Origin: Methylobacterium durans
GTDB taxonomy: Bacteria > Pseudomonadota > Alphaproteobacteria > Rhizobiales > Beijerinckiaceae
Direction: 5' to 3'
Assembly: GCF_003173715.1 (NCBI RefSeq)
Contig: NZ_CP029550.1
Coordinates: forward strand, 5,379,501 to 5,443,500
Length of the DNA stretch: 64,000 nt
Shown here: piece by piece, positions 17,016 through 24,797 of the stretch
Layout of the letters: the number at the start of each line of letters is the position of its first letter
Position numbering within the stretch: position 1 is the stretch's first letter
The notes under the pieces: model-generated
Seen by the model: only the letters and a program-made list of their open reading frames with translations
Database searches by the model: none
What the model was told of the DNA's origin: nothing
Made by a program: the position numbers and the translations under genes

Positions 17016-17434
17016 CCTCATCCGCGCTCTCTCCCTCCCCACTCAGTGCTGCATCGCTTCCTCGAACATGCAGGAAGCAGATGCGAAACTCTGGGTCGAA
17101 CGTTCGCAAACTTGGGTGGATCGACACCCAGCTTTGGGTGGACGAATGGCGGCGGCTTCATCCGTTGAAGCCCGTGCAGACGGTCGCCGGCAACCTCGGC
17201 GCTCCGGCGCGAACCGTCGAGAAGTGGTTCTCCGGGCAGGCGTGCCCATCGCTCGTCTGGGTGGGCCCGATCTTCAGCGCCTATGGGCCGGAATTTCTCG
17301 TCGCCGGCATGCGATCGCCGCCGGCATGGCTGCGCGAGGCCGCGCGCCAGGAGAAGCGTCGGCGGCTGGCCGCGGTCCGCGCCGCCGTCGACAGCGAATT
17401 CAGTGATCTCGAGTACGCGGAGTTGGAAGCGTGA
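17012..17434 (+). CDS. Putative HTH protein
   Basis: 140 aa. The central segment (WVDEWRRLHPLKPVQTVAGNLGAPARTVEKWFSGQACP) has the shape of a YdaS/Cro-type HTH ending in a Trp-Phe motif. It is followed by a hydrophobic stretch and a basic helix. It is ATGA-coupled upstream and GTGA-coupled downstream. Probably a phage regulator; no family assigned. Confidence 0.55.
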   Translation: MTSSALSPSPLSAASLPRTCRKQMRNSGSNVRKLGWIDTQLWVDEWRRLHPLKPVQTVAGNLGAPARTVEKWFSGQACPSLVWVGPIFSAYGPEFLVAGMRSPPAWLREAARQEKRRRLAAVRAAVDSEFSDLEYAELEA

Positions 17435-17589
17435 AGTTCCTTCACTGGCTCATGCTGCGGTGGCGCGCCGACCGGCTGCGCACGCTCGCGCTCCGCGCGT
17501 TTGCGCGCGGTCGCGCGCTGGAGCAGAAGGCCGACGCCTGCGACGCCCGCGCCGAGGAGATTTCCCCGAAGCAGGAGCGCTCGCGATGA
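17431..17589 (+). CDS. Small hypothetical protein
   Basis: 52 aa from GTG 17431, which overlaps the preceding stop codon (GTGA). Basic and helical (KFLHWLMLRWRADRLRTLALRAFARGRALEQKADACDARAEE). Its stop codon overlaps the ATG of the resolvase gene (ATGA). Coupling at both ends supports it. Confidence 0.5.
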   Translation: MKFLHWLMLRWRADRLRTLALRAFARGRALEQKADACDARAEEISPKQERSR

Positions 17590-18137
17590 TCGAGCCCTGC
17601 ATCCTCGCCATCGATCCTGGCCTGACCGGCGCGATCGCTTTCTACTTCCCGTCCGAGCCCGCTCGCGTGGCCGTCGAGGACATGCCGGTAGTCGATGGCG
17701 AGGTGGAACCCGCGACGCTCATCCGTCGCATTCGGCAAATGCTGCCGACGCTCGCCATCGTCGAGCGTGTCGGGCCCATGCCGCGGGACGGTGCTGTGCA
17801 GGCGTTTCGCTTCGGCTCGGCCTACGCTGCCGCCAAGGTCGCGGTCGCGGTCTGCGAGGTGCCCTATCACCTCGTGACGCCCGCTTCCTGGAAGAAGACA
17901 TTTCGGCTCGCCGGTGGGCCGGAAGGCAAGGAGCAGTCGCGCGCGCTGGCGCTGCAGATGTTCCCGGCCTCAGCCGAGCTTTTCGCTCGCAAGAAGGATC
18001 ACAACCGCGCCGAGGCCGCTCTGCTGGCCCGCTACTGCGCGGAGAAGCTGCTTACCCTTTCCACGACCGCGGCGCGGTCGGGATGCGCCGGCGACGGGGA
18101 GGCTGCCGCGTCGGCCTCCCCTGAGCTGGCCGCTTAG
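17586..18137 (+). CDS. RuvC-like Holliday junction resolvase
   Basis: 183 aa endonuclease of the RNase H fold. Acidic residues expected for metal binding occur in ILAIDPGLTGAIAFY (Asp), LAIVERVGPMP (Glu) and KKDHNRAEAALLARY (Glu where Asp is usual). Phage resolvases of this type cut branched DNA made during recombination or before packaging. It opens the recombination module and is ATGA-coupled to the preceding small gene. Confidence 0.8.
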   Translation: MIEPCILAIDPGLTGAIAFYFPSEPARVAVEDMPVVDGEVEPATLIRRIRQMLPTLAIVERVGPMPRDGAVQAFRFGSAYAAAKVAVAVCEVPYHLVTPASWKKTFRLAGGPEGKEQSRALALQMFPASAELFARKKDHNRAEAALLARYCAEKLLTLSTTAARSGCAGDGEAAASASPELAA

Positions 18138-18252
18138 CAACGCCGAGGGGCACCCGGGGCACCGCCGACGGGCGGTCAGGTCGCCATTCCCTGTCTTGTT
18201 CCGGGTGCCCCCGGGCCTTCCCAAGACATGGCGACCGCACAGGAGAGAACGA

Positions 18253-19056
18253 ATGGCTATTTCCTGGGATCAACTCACGCAGAAGAAGCGGCCACGGCCG
18301 CCCGTGATCCTCGAATACGGACCCGAGAAGGCAGGCAAGACCACGCTGGCCTCGGAGTTTCCGAACCCGGTCTTCCTGCAGACCGAAGAGGGCGACGGCG
18401 TTCTCGACATCGCCAGCATGGGCAAGATCGAGAGCTTCGAAGACCTCATGTCGGCGATCGGCATGCTCTATGAGCGCGAGCACGAGTTCCAGACCGTGGT
18501 GGTCGACAGCGTCACGGCTCTGCAGCCCATCATCTGGGCCGAGACCGGCGAGCGCGGCGACGACAAGGGCAATAAGAAGAAGCGCATCGAGGATTTCGGC
18601 TACGGCAAGGGCTACGTCTACGCCCTGGCCGTCTGGCAGGAAGTGCTCGACGGACTGAACGCTCTGCGGCGCGACCGCGGGATGACGATCATCCTGATCG
18701 CGCATTCCAAGATTGAGCGCTTCGACGATCCCGAAACAGTCGGCTACTCGCGCTACGAGATCGACCTGCACGACAAGGCGCGCGACTTCCTGAAGCGCGA
18801 GGCCGACGTCGTCCTGCTGGTGAAGCCCGACGTCACAGTGAAGTCGGAGGAAGCCGGCTTCAACAAGACCCGGGCGATCGGGCAGGGCGGCCGCTCGGTC
18901 TGGATGCATGCCACCTCGCGCCCGGCCTACGCCGCGGGCAACCGCTACGGCCTGCCCGAGAAGACGCTCTACGAGCCCGGCAAGGGCTTCGATGCCCTCG
19001 CCCCCTTCTTCCCCCACCTCGCGACGGCCGACGCCGCTCGCATCGCAGCGGAGTGA
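18253..19056 (+). CDS. Sak4-type phage recombination ATPase
   Basis: 267 aa RecA-core ATPase of the AAA_24/Sak4 group. Walker A is GPEKAGKTTLA near residue 22, and Walker B is FQTVVVDSVTAL near residue 80. Downstream, GMTIILIAHSKIERF fits the core fold. Sak4 proteins anneal single strands with help from an SSB. ATG 18253 follows AGGAGAGAA. The next gene, 6 bp on, encodes the likely SSB partner. Confidence 0.85.
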   Translation: MAISWDQLTQKKRPRPPVILEYGPEKAGKTTLASEFPNPVFLQTEEGDGVLDIASMGKIESFEDLMSAIGMLYEREHEFQTVVVDSVTALQPIIWAETGERGDDKGNKKKRIEDFGYGKGYVYALAVWQEVLDGLNALRRDRGMTIILIAHSKIERFDDPETVGYSRYEIDLHDKARDFLKREADVVLLVKPDVTVKSEEAGFNKTRAIGQGGRSVWMHATSRPAYAAGNRYGLPEKTLYEPGKGFDALAPFFPHLATADAARIAAE

Positions 19057-19062
19057 TCAGCC

Positions 19063-19629
19063 ATGGCCTATCTCGGCAACACCTTCGACCCGGCCGACGT
19101 GCCGGAGGACGAGCGCTCCTTCGAGCCGATGCCCGAGGGTGACTACAACGTGCAGATCGTCGAGAGCGAGATCGCAGCGACGAAGAACGGCGGCGACATG
19201 CTGAAGCTCACCCTCGAGGTGATCGACGGGCAGTTCGCCAATCGGAAGGTCTGGGACAACCTCAACATCCGCAATTCGAACCCGACAGCGCAGCAGATCG
19301 CCCAGCGGGCACTCGCCGACATCTGCACCGCGACGGGCACGGGTCCGATCACGGACAGCGAGGATCTGCACTTCAAGCCGTTCGTCGCGACGCTGAAGAT
19401 CGAGCCGCCCCGCACGGTCGGCGATAAGACCTACGACGCCCGCAACGCGGTGAAGCGCTACAAGGCCCGCGGCGGCCAGCCGCCGGCCGGCAAGGCTGCT
19501 CCGCAGCGCCAGTCCGCGCAATCCAGCGGCGCTGCGCGCCCGAGCGGTGGCGGCACTGGCTCGCGGCCCTGGACTGCGCGCCAGAATGAGGCGGCGCGCT
19601 CGCAGCAGCACGACGACATCCCGTTCTAG
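19063..19629 (+). CDS. DUF669 single-strand-binding-like protein
   Basis: 188 aa. Residues 1-130 (YLGNTFDPADVPEDERSFEPMPEGDYNVQIVESEI, then GGDMLKLTLEVIDG) are typical DUF669. The C-terminus is a disordered Gly/Ser/Gln linker ending in HDDIPF, which copies the acidic tip of bacterial SSB (DDDIPF) that docks host partners. This and the adjacent Sak4 gene suggest it is the phage SSB. Confidence 0.8.
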   Translation: MAYLGNTFDPADVPEDERSFEPMPEGDYNVQIVESEIAATKNGGDMLKLTLEVIDGQFANRKVWDNLNIRNSNPTAQQIAQRALADICTATGTGPITDSEDLHFKPFVATLKIEPPRTVGDKTYDARNAVKRYKARGGQPPAGKAAPQRQSAQSSGAARPSGGGTGSRPWTARQNEAARSQQHDDIPF

Positions 19630-19719
19630 CGTAGCCGGGCGGCCGGCTCGGCCCTCCAAGACTTCGCCGGCCGCCCTTCCACCCTGTCCGACTTCTTGAG
19701 CCAAACGGAGCACCGTTTC

Positions 19720-20250
19720 ATGGCACGGCACTTTCTCGTCTCAAAGGGACTGGACGATCTTAGTTGGCTGCGTGCGCACCTAGCTTACGATGGGACAACG
19801 GGTATCGTGCGCTGGATCAAAGCTCCTGCGCCGCATCTGCAATATCTCGTCGGCACGCCCGCTGGGTGTCGTCGCCCAGATGACAATTATCTCAGGATCG
19901 TTATCGGTCAGCGCAAGATCGGCGCGCATATTGTGGCGTGGGCTCTCCATCACGGCGAATTGCCGGATGGGATCGTAGATCATAGAGATTGCGATACTTT
20001 CAACAACAAGCTTTGCAATTTGCGTCTTGCTGATGAGCGCGGCAATGCTGCCAACAGGCAGATCGCGAAGAATAATACTTCTGGCTTCAAGGGGGTGAGT
20101 TGGTCGAAGCAAAGACGGAAATTTAAGGCTTATATTAAGACGAACGACCGGCAGATTCACCTTGGGCTGTTCGACACAGCTGAAGCTGCGTCTGCGGCGT
20201 ACACCGCAGCTGCCGATAGGATTTTTGGCGCTTTTGCGAGGGCCGCCTGA
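19720..20250 (+). CDS. HNH homing endonuclease with AP2 domain
   Basis: 176 aa. The HNH nuclease has the signature HIVAWALHHGELPDGIVDHRDCDTFNNKLCNLR (about residues 75-110). The C-terminal AP2 DNA-binding domain is SGFKGVSWSKQRRKFKAYI...HLGLFDTAEAAS. This is the layout of free-standing phage homing endonucleases. Base composition is visibly more AT-rich than the neighbours. ATG 19720 follows ACGGAG; a TTG at 19696 is less likely. Confidence 0.85.
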   Translation: MARHFLVSKGLDDLSWLRAHLAYDGTTGIVRWIKAPAPHLQYLVGTPAGCRRPDDNYLRIVIGQRKIGAHIVAWALHHGELPDGIVDHRDCDTFNNKLCNLRLADERGNAANRQIAKNNTSGFKGVSWSKQRRKFKAYIKTNDRQIHLGLFDTAEAASAAYTAAADRIFGAFARAA

Positions 20251-21209
20251 TGGCCGCGCTCCCGCCGCCCCTCTCACACACCGCACTCGCCATCGACGCT
20301 GCCTTCGTGGCGGCTGCGCGCGACGGCGATAGCGCCGGCGTGCCGATGTCTCAGGTCATCAATCCCTGTGACCGGGCACTCTGGTACGCCTTCCGCTGGG
20401 CCGCCCCGCCCGAGAGCGCTGAGGGGTCCCGCCAGCGCCGCTTCAACACCGGCAACATCTACGAAGGCCGTCTGCTCGACATGCTCCGCATGATCGGCGC
20501 CGACGTGCAGGAGATCGACGAGACCACCGGCAAGCAGATCCGGGTCGATCTCGCTGGCGGCCACCTTCGCGGCAAGCTCGACGGGGTCGCGTCCGGCCTG
20601 CCCGAGGCGCCGACGGCGCCGCACGCGGTCGAGTGCAAAAGCGCCAACGACAAGTCGTTCAAGGCGATCGTGAAGGGCCCAATCCGCGAGACGAAGCCCG
20701 AGCACTTCGCGCAGATCCAACTCTACATGCACGCGCTCGACCTGCGCCGCGGGCTCTACATGCTCGCCAACAAGAACGACGACGCGATCCACTGCGAGCG
20801 CGTCGAGTACGACCCGGCGTTCTGCCTGGCGCTGGTCGCCCGCGTCGAACGCATCGTGGCCACACCGAGACCGCCGGCCCGGCTCTACGAGGACCCGACT
20901 TCGAAGGCGGCTTTCGCGTGCCAGTTCTGCCCCGCCCGGGCGATCTGCCATGAGGGCGCATTTCCGCGCCAGAACTGCCGGACCTGCCTGTCCTCGACGC
21001 CGAGCGACGGCCCGCGCTGGGACTGCGAGCGTCACAGGCGCCGGCTGTCCTACGATGCGGCCCAGGCTGGCTGCAACGCGCACCTCTTCATCCCGGACCT
21101 CGTCCCCGGCGAGCAGGTCGACGCCGATCCGACGCGCGGGACGGTGACCTATTGCATGGGCGACGGCTCCACGTGGGTCGACGGCGCTGGCCAGGGGAGG
21201 GCGGCGTGA
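20250..21209 (+). CDS. PD-(D/E)XK nuclease (RecB/Cas4-like exonuclease)
   Basis: 319 aa. Key nuclease residues fit GKLDGVASG (Asp) and HAVECKSANDKSF (E-x-K), with QIQLYMHALDL as the Q-x-x-x-Y motif. An early Cys (INPCDRALW) and the later FACQFCPARAICHEG/FPRQNCRTC cysteines could bind an iron-sulfur cluster as in Cas4/AddB. It probably degrades ends to make single strands for the Sak4 system. It overlaps the homing endonuclease gene by one base. Confidence 0.75.
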   Translation: MAALPPPLSHTALAIDAAFVAAARDGDSAGVPMSQVINPCDRALWYAFRWAAPPESAEGSRQRRFNTGNIYEGRLLDMLRMIGADVQEIDETTGKQIRVDLAGGHLRGKLDGVASGLPEAPTAPHAVECKSANDKSFKAIVKGPIRETKPEHFAQIQLYMHALDLRRGLYMLANKNDDAIHCERVEYDPAFCLALVARVERIVATPRPPARLYEDPTSKAAFACQFCPARAICHEGAFPRQNCRTCLSSTPSDGPRWDCERHRRRLSYDAAQAGCNAHLFIPDLVPGEQVDADPTRGTVTYCMGDGSTWVDGAGQGRAA

Positions 21210-21844
21210 GCCAGAACCTCTCACACGCCGTCATGGCGCAGCGCCACGAGGCGGCCGATTCTTTCGACCTGTTCCCGACCCCGCCGTGGGCTACGCGCGC
21301 CCTGTGCGAGTTCATCGGCGTCGACCGCGACCTGAAGCGCCGGCGTGCCTGGGAGCCAGCCTGCGGCCTCGGGCACATGGTGCGGCCGCTCTCCGAGTAT
21401 TTCGAGATGGTCTACGCCTCCGACGCGGTGAATTACGGCCACGGCGCGGTCCGGGATTTCCTCTTTCCGGGTGACGAGCCGGCCTTCGACTGGATCATCA
21501 CGAATCCTCCGTTCCGGCTCGCCGAGGAATTCGCGCACACCATGATCGACCGCGCCAGCGAGGGCGCCGCGATCTTGGTCCGGACGGCCTTTCTGGAGAG
21601 CGTCGGCCGGTACGACTCGCTGTTCTCGAAGCGGAAGCCGACCGCGATCCTGCAGTTCTCCGAGCGCGTGCCCATGCACAAGGGCCGCTTGGAACCCAAC
21701 GGCTCCACGGCCACCGCCTATTGCTGGATCGTCTGGGAGACGCGCCCGCACCGCCCGTGCGCCAACGGCGTGCCGGCCTTCGTGTGGATTCCGCCCTGCC
21801 GGCGCAAGCTGGAGCGGCCGGCCGACTACGAGGTGGCAGCATGA
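21206..21844 (+). CDS. Phage DNA N6-adenine methyltransferase
   Basis: 212 aa from GTG 21206 (GTGA overlap); ATG 21233 is an alternative. The SAM-binding motif is WEPACGLGHM near residue 48 and the catalytic motif is WIITNPPFRLAEEF near residue 97, placing it with adenine methyltransferases. No restriction enzyme gene is nearby, so it is an orphan methylase that probably protects phage DNA or tunes regulation. Confidence 0.85.
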   Translation: MSQNLSHAVMAQRHEAADSFDLFPTPPWATRALCEFIGVDRDLKRRRAWEPACGLGHMVRPLSEYFEMVYASDAVNYGHGAVRDFLFPGDEPAFDWIITNPPFRLAEEFAHTMIDRASEGAAILVRTAFLESVGRYDSLFSKRKPTAILQFSERVPMHKGRLEPNGSTATAYCWIVWETRPHRPCANGVPAFVWIPPCRRKLERPADYEVAA

Positions 21845-22008
21845 CCCGCCCTGCCGACCCCACGCTCTTGGAGCTCTACGAGAACGCCCTGCGCGACATC
21901 GCCGAGATCCTGGCCGACGCCACCGAGGAAGTGGCGCTCGCGGCCCTGCAGATCGCGGCCGACGTGCTCGCCGATCGCCTCAACGAGATGGAGGTGCGGC
22001 AATGCTGA
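21841..22008 (+). CDS. Small acidic helical protein
   Basis: 55 aa, almost wholly helical and acidic (LYENALRDIAEILADATEEVALAALQIAADVL). ATGA-coupled to the methyltransferase and overlapping the helicase gene by 7 bp. Function unknown. Confidence 0.55.
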   Translation: MTRPADPTLLELYENALRDIAEILADATEEVALAALQIAADVLADRLNEMEVRQC

Positions 22009-23642
22009 GCCTCCGCCCCTACCAGCGCGCCAGCTTGGACGCGCTCTACGAGCACTGGCAGGACGGCGGCGGCAACGGCTTGATCGTTCTGCCCACGGGC
22101 GCCGGCAAGGCGCTCGCCATCGCGGCGCTCGTGCGCGAGACGCTGGAGCGCTGGCCGGACCTCCGGATCTGTATCGTCACGCACGTCCGCGAGCTCGTCA
22201 GCCAGAACTTCAAGGAGCTGCTGGGCTACTGGCCCGGCGCGCCGGCTGGCATCTACTCGGCCGGGCTCGGGCGGCGCGATACGCACAGCCGGATCCTGTT
22301 CTGCGGCATGCAGTCGGTCTGGAACAAGGTCGGGCGCCTTGGCGGCTTCGATCTCGTCATCGTCGACGAGGCGCACCTCATCCCGCGCTCGTCGGACACC
22401 AGCTACGGCAAGTTCCTCTCCGGCCTGCAGGCCGTGACGCCGGATATGCGTGTGGTCGGCCTCACCGCGACGCCCTACCGGCTCGATTCCGGCCGGCTCG
22501 ACGAGGGTGACGGCCGGATCTTCGAGCGCATCGTCTTCGAGGCGAATGTCGGCGATTTGATCCGCGACGAGTACCTGTCGCCGCTCGTCAGCAAGGCAAC
22601 CGCGACGAGCTTCGATCTGACCGGCGTCGGCAAGCGCGGCGGCGACTACATCCCGGGCCAGCTCGAGGCCGCGGTCAATCACGACGACATCACGCAGAGC
22701 GCGGTGTCCGAGATGGTCGCGCTCGGCCAGGACCGGCGCGCCTGGCTCGCCTTCTGCGCCGGCGTGAAGCACGCCGAGGCCGTGCGTGACGCGATCCGGG
22801 CCCGCGGCCTGACCTGCGAGGCCGTGTCCGGCGAGACGCCGTCGGGCCAGCGTGACGCCATCATCAACGCGTTCCGGGCCGGCCGCATCCGGTGCCTGAC
22901 CAGCGTCGGGGTGCTTTCGACCGGGTTCAACGTGCCCCACGTCGACCTCGTCGCGCTGCTGCGCCCGACGGCGTCCACGGGCCTGTACGTGCAGCAGGTC
23001 GGGCGCGCCCTGCGGCGCGCGCCGGGCAAGACGGACGCGCTCATCCTCGACTACGCCGGCCTCGTAAAGGCGCACGGCCCGATCGACGCGATCACGGCGC
23101 GTGGCAAGCCGAAGGCGGCCGCGAAGGAGGGCGAGGAGGAGGTCCGCGCCAAGGAGTGCCCGGATTGCCGGAGCCTCGTCGCGCTCAACACCCGGATCTG
23201 CACGACCTGCGGCCACGAGTGGATCCGCGACGAGGCGCCGAGACACGACGCCGTAGCCGACGCCGTGCACGCCATCCTGTCGCTCGACGGCCCGCCCTGG
23301 CTCACCGTTACCGGCATGTCGTTCGCCCGGCACACCAAGCCCGGGTCGCCCGACAGTCTCCGGGCCGAGTTTCACTGCGGGGTCTCCACGTATCGGCTCT
23401 GGGTCTGCCTGGAGCACGGCGGCACGGCGGCGCGGAAGGCCTGTGACTGGTGGCGCCGGATGGGCGGCGGCGAGCCTCCCGCGACGGTCGAGGAAGGGCT
23501 CGCGCGCGCCGACGATCTGGTCTGGCCGCACGAGATCCAGGTCCGGCAGGCCGGCAAGTTCTGGGAGGTGGTCGGCTACCGCTTCGCCGCCGGCGAGGGC
23601 TGGTCGAGCCGGGCCGTCAGAGACTTCGACGAGGCTGCGTGA
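22002..23642 (+). CDS. DEAH-box superfamily 2 helicase with zinc finger
   Basis: 546 aa. Motif I is VLPTGAGKALAIAAL (near residue 30), with Ala where Ser or Thr normally follows the Lys. Motif II is VDEAHLI, motif III is GLTATPYRL and motif VI is QQVGRALRRAPGK. A CPDC...CTTC zinc finger lies near residue 385, followed by a C-terminal domain of unknown role. It unwinds DNA in replication or recombination. Overlaps at both ends place it firmly in the operon. Confidence 0.9.
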   Translation: MLSLRPYQRASLDALYEHWQDGGGNGLIVLPTGAGKALAIAALVRETLERWPDLRICIVTHVRELVSQNFKELLGYWPGAPAGIYSAGLGRRDTHSRILFCGMQSVWNKVGRLGGFDLVIVDEAHLIPRSSDTSYGKFLSGLQAVTPDMRVVGLTATPYRLDSGRLDEGDGRIFERIVFEANVGDLIRDEYLSPLVSKATATSFDLTGVGKRGGDYIPGQLEAAVNHDDITQSAVSEMVALGQDRRAWLAFCAGVKHAEAVRDAIRARGLTCEAVSGETPSGQRDAIINAFRAGRIRCLTSVGVLSTGFNVPHVDLVALLRPTASTGLYVQQVGRALRRAPGKTDALILDYAGLVKAHGPIDAITARGKPKAAAKEGEEEVRAKECPDCRSLVALNTRICTTCGHEWIRDEAPRHDAVADAVHAILSLDGPPWLTVTGMSFARHTKPGSPDSLRAEFHCGVSTYRLWVCLEHGGTAARKACDWWRRMGGGEPPATVEEGLARADDLVWPHEIQVRQAGKFWEVVGYRFAAGEGWSSRAVRDFDEAA

Positions 23643-24058
23643 CCAAGCACCTCGACAATTCAGAGTCCTGCTTCGTCTGCCGTCGGCGGGCGGACGGGCT
23701 CGGGGTGAACCAAGGCAACCGCATCGGATGGCTGTGCCAGCAGTGCGCCGACGGCGGGTACGGCATGAAGGCGATCAGGATGAGTGCCAGATCATTCGAC
23801 GAGTTCGAGGCGCGGGCCATCGCGGCGGCCGGTGACGCGGCGGGGGCCTACCTCGACAGTGTCGGCCAGACCGATCTGGCGAAGCTCCATCCCGCGAACT
23901 GGCGGGTGTTCTGCGAGACCCTGATTACGAGCTTTGGGGACGCGATCCGCCGCGAGGTCGGCAAGGGCGTGCTGCGCGACGGCTTCGGCGAGGTGATCCA
24001 CGCGCACAAGACCACCGAAGAACTCGAGGCCGAGGCAGCTGGCCAGGAGGCCGCGTGA
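23639..24058 (+). CDS. Phage protein with N-terminal zinc finger (DUF6511-like)
   Basis: 139 aa from GTG 23639 (GTGA overlap). CFVC and CQQC form a likely zinc finger in the first 40 residues. A helical region follows, with LHPANWRVFCETLITSFGDAIRREV. I recall the DUF6511 family from such phages but could not check. It sits between the helicase and the primase genes. Confidence 0.6.
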   Translation: MTKHLDNSESCFVCRRRADGLGVNQGNRIGWLCQQCADGGYGMKAIRMSARSFDEFEARAIAAAGDAAGAYLDSVGQTDLAKLHPANWRVFCETLITSFGDAIRREVGKGVLRDGFGEVIHAHKTTEELEAEAAGQEAA

Positions 24059-24059
24059 C

Positions 24060-24797
24060 ATGGCGGCCCTGCACTTCACCTTCGATCCGGCCGCTGTTCC
24101 GAGGCCGTGCAACTTCTCCGACCTGCCCGACCTGCCGGCGATCGCCCAGCTGAAGGCGCGGCGCCAGTGGGTGGCCTGGAAGTACGTCTACCGCGACGAC
24201 GGCGGCAAGCCGACGAAGCCGCCGTTCCAGCCCGCGAGCGGCTTGCCGGCGAGCCACAGCAACCCGCGCCACTGGGGCACCTACGACGAGGCCGTGGCGC
24301 GCGCGACGCGCTCCCGCATGAGCGGGGTCGGCTACGTTCTGACCTCCGACGACGAACTCACCGGGTTCGACCTCGACAACTGCCGGGATCCGGACACCGG
24401 CGAGATCGAAGCCTGGGCGCAGGAGATTGTGGATCTCGGCGAGACCTACTGCGAGGTGTCACCGTCCGAGACGGGCCTGCGCCTCATCGCGCTGGGCAAG
24501 GTGACGGCGAGCCTTAAGCGCGATCCGGTCAACGTCGAGATCTACGGCACGCAACGCTACCTCACCATCACGGGCTGGCACGTGCCCGGCACGCCGACCG
24601 AGATCAGGCCGGCGCCGCGGACGCTTGCCGCGCTGCAGGCGCGGGTCGGGGCCTTCGATGCCGAGCAGGAACGCCGGAAGGGCGCGGGGCAAAGCGCTAT
24701 CGGTATACCGATAACGGAACAAAATCAGTCGCTTGGGACGCGGGTCTCCGCCCCCTCTCTCAATCGGGAGAGGGTACGCCATTCTACCGCAACGTGA
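24060..24797 (+). CDS. Primase-polymerase domain protein (N-terminal half of primase/helicase)
   Basis: 245 aa. The pattern VGYVLTSDDELTGFDLDNCRDPDTG, TYCEVSPSETGLRLIALG and VEIYGTQRYLTITG marks the archaeo-eukaryotic primase/NrS-1-type fold, with catalytic Asp residues in GFDLDNC. Its last 30-40 residues are unusual and may be out of frame: the following frame stays open upstream of the next gene and reads QSGEGTPFYRNVNTAAL, which fits a continuous primase-helicase protein. It may therefore be one gene split by a missing base near 24680-24689. Confidence 0.75.
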   Translation: MAALHFTFDPAAVPRPCNFSDLPDLPAIAQLKARRQWVAWKYVYRDDGGKPTKPPFQPASGLPASHSNPRHWGTYDEAVARATRSRMSGVGYVLTSDDELTGFDLDNCRDPDTGEIEAWAQEIVDLGETYCEVSPSETGLRLIALGKVTASLKRDPVNVEIYGTQRYLTITGWHVPGTPTEIRPAPRTLAALQARVGAFDAEQERRKGAGQSAIGIPITEQNQSLGTRVSAPSLNRERVRHSTAT

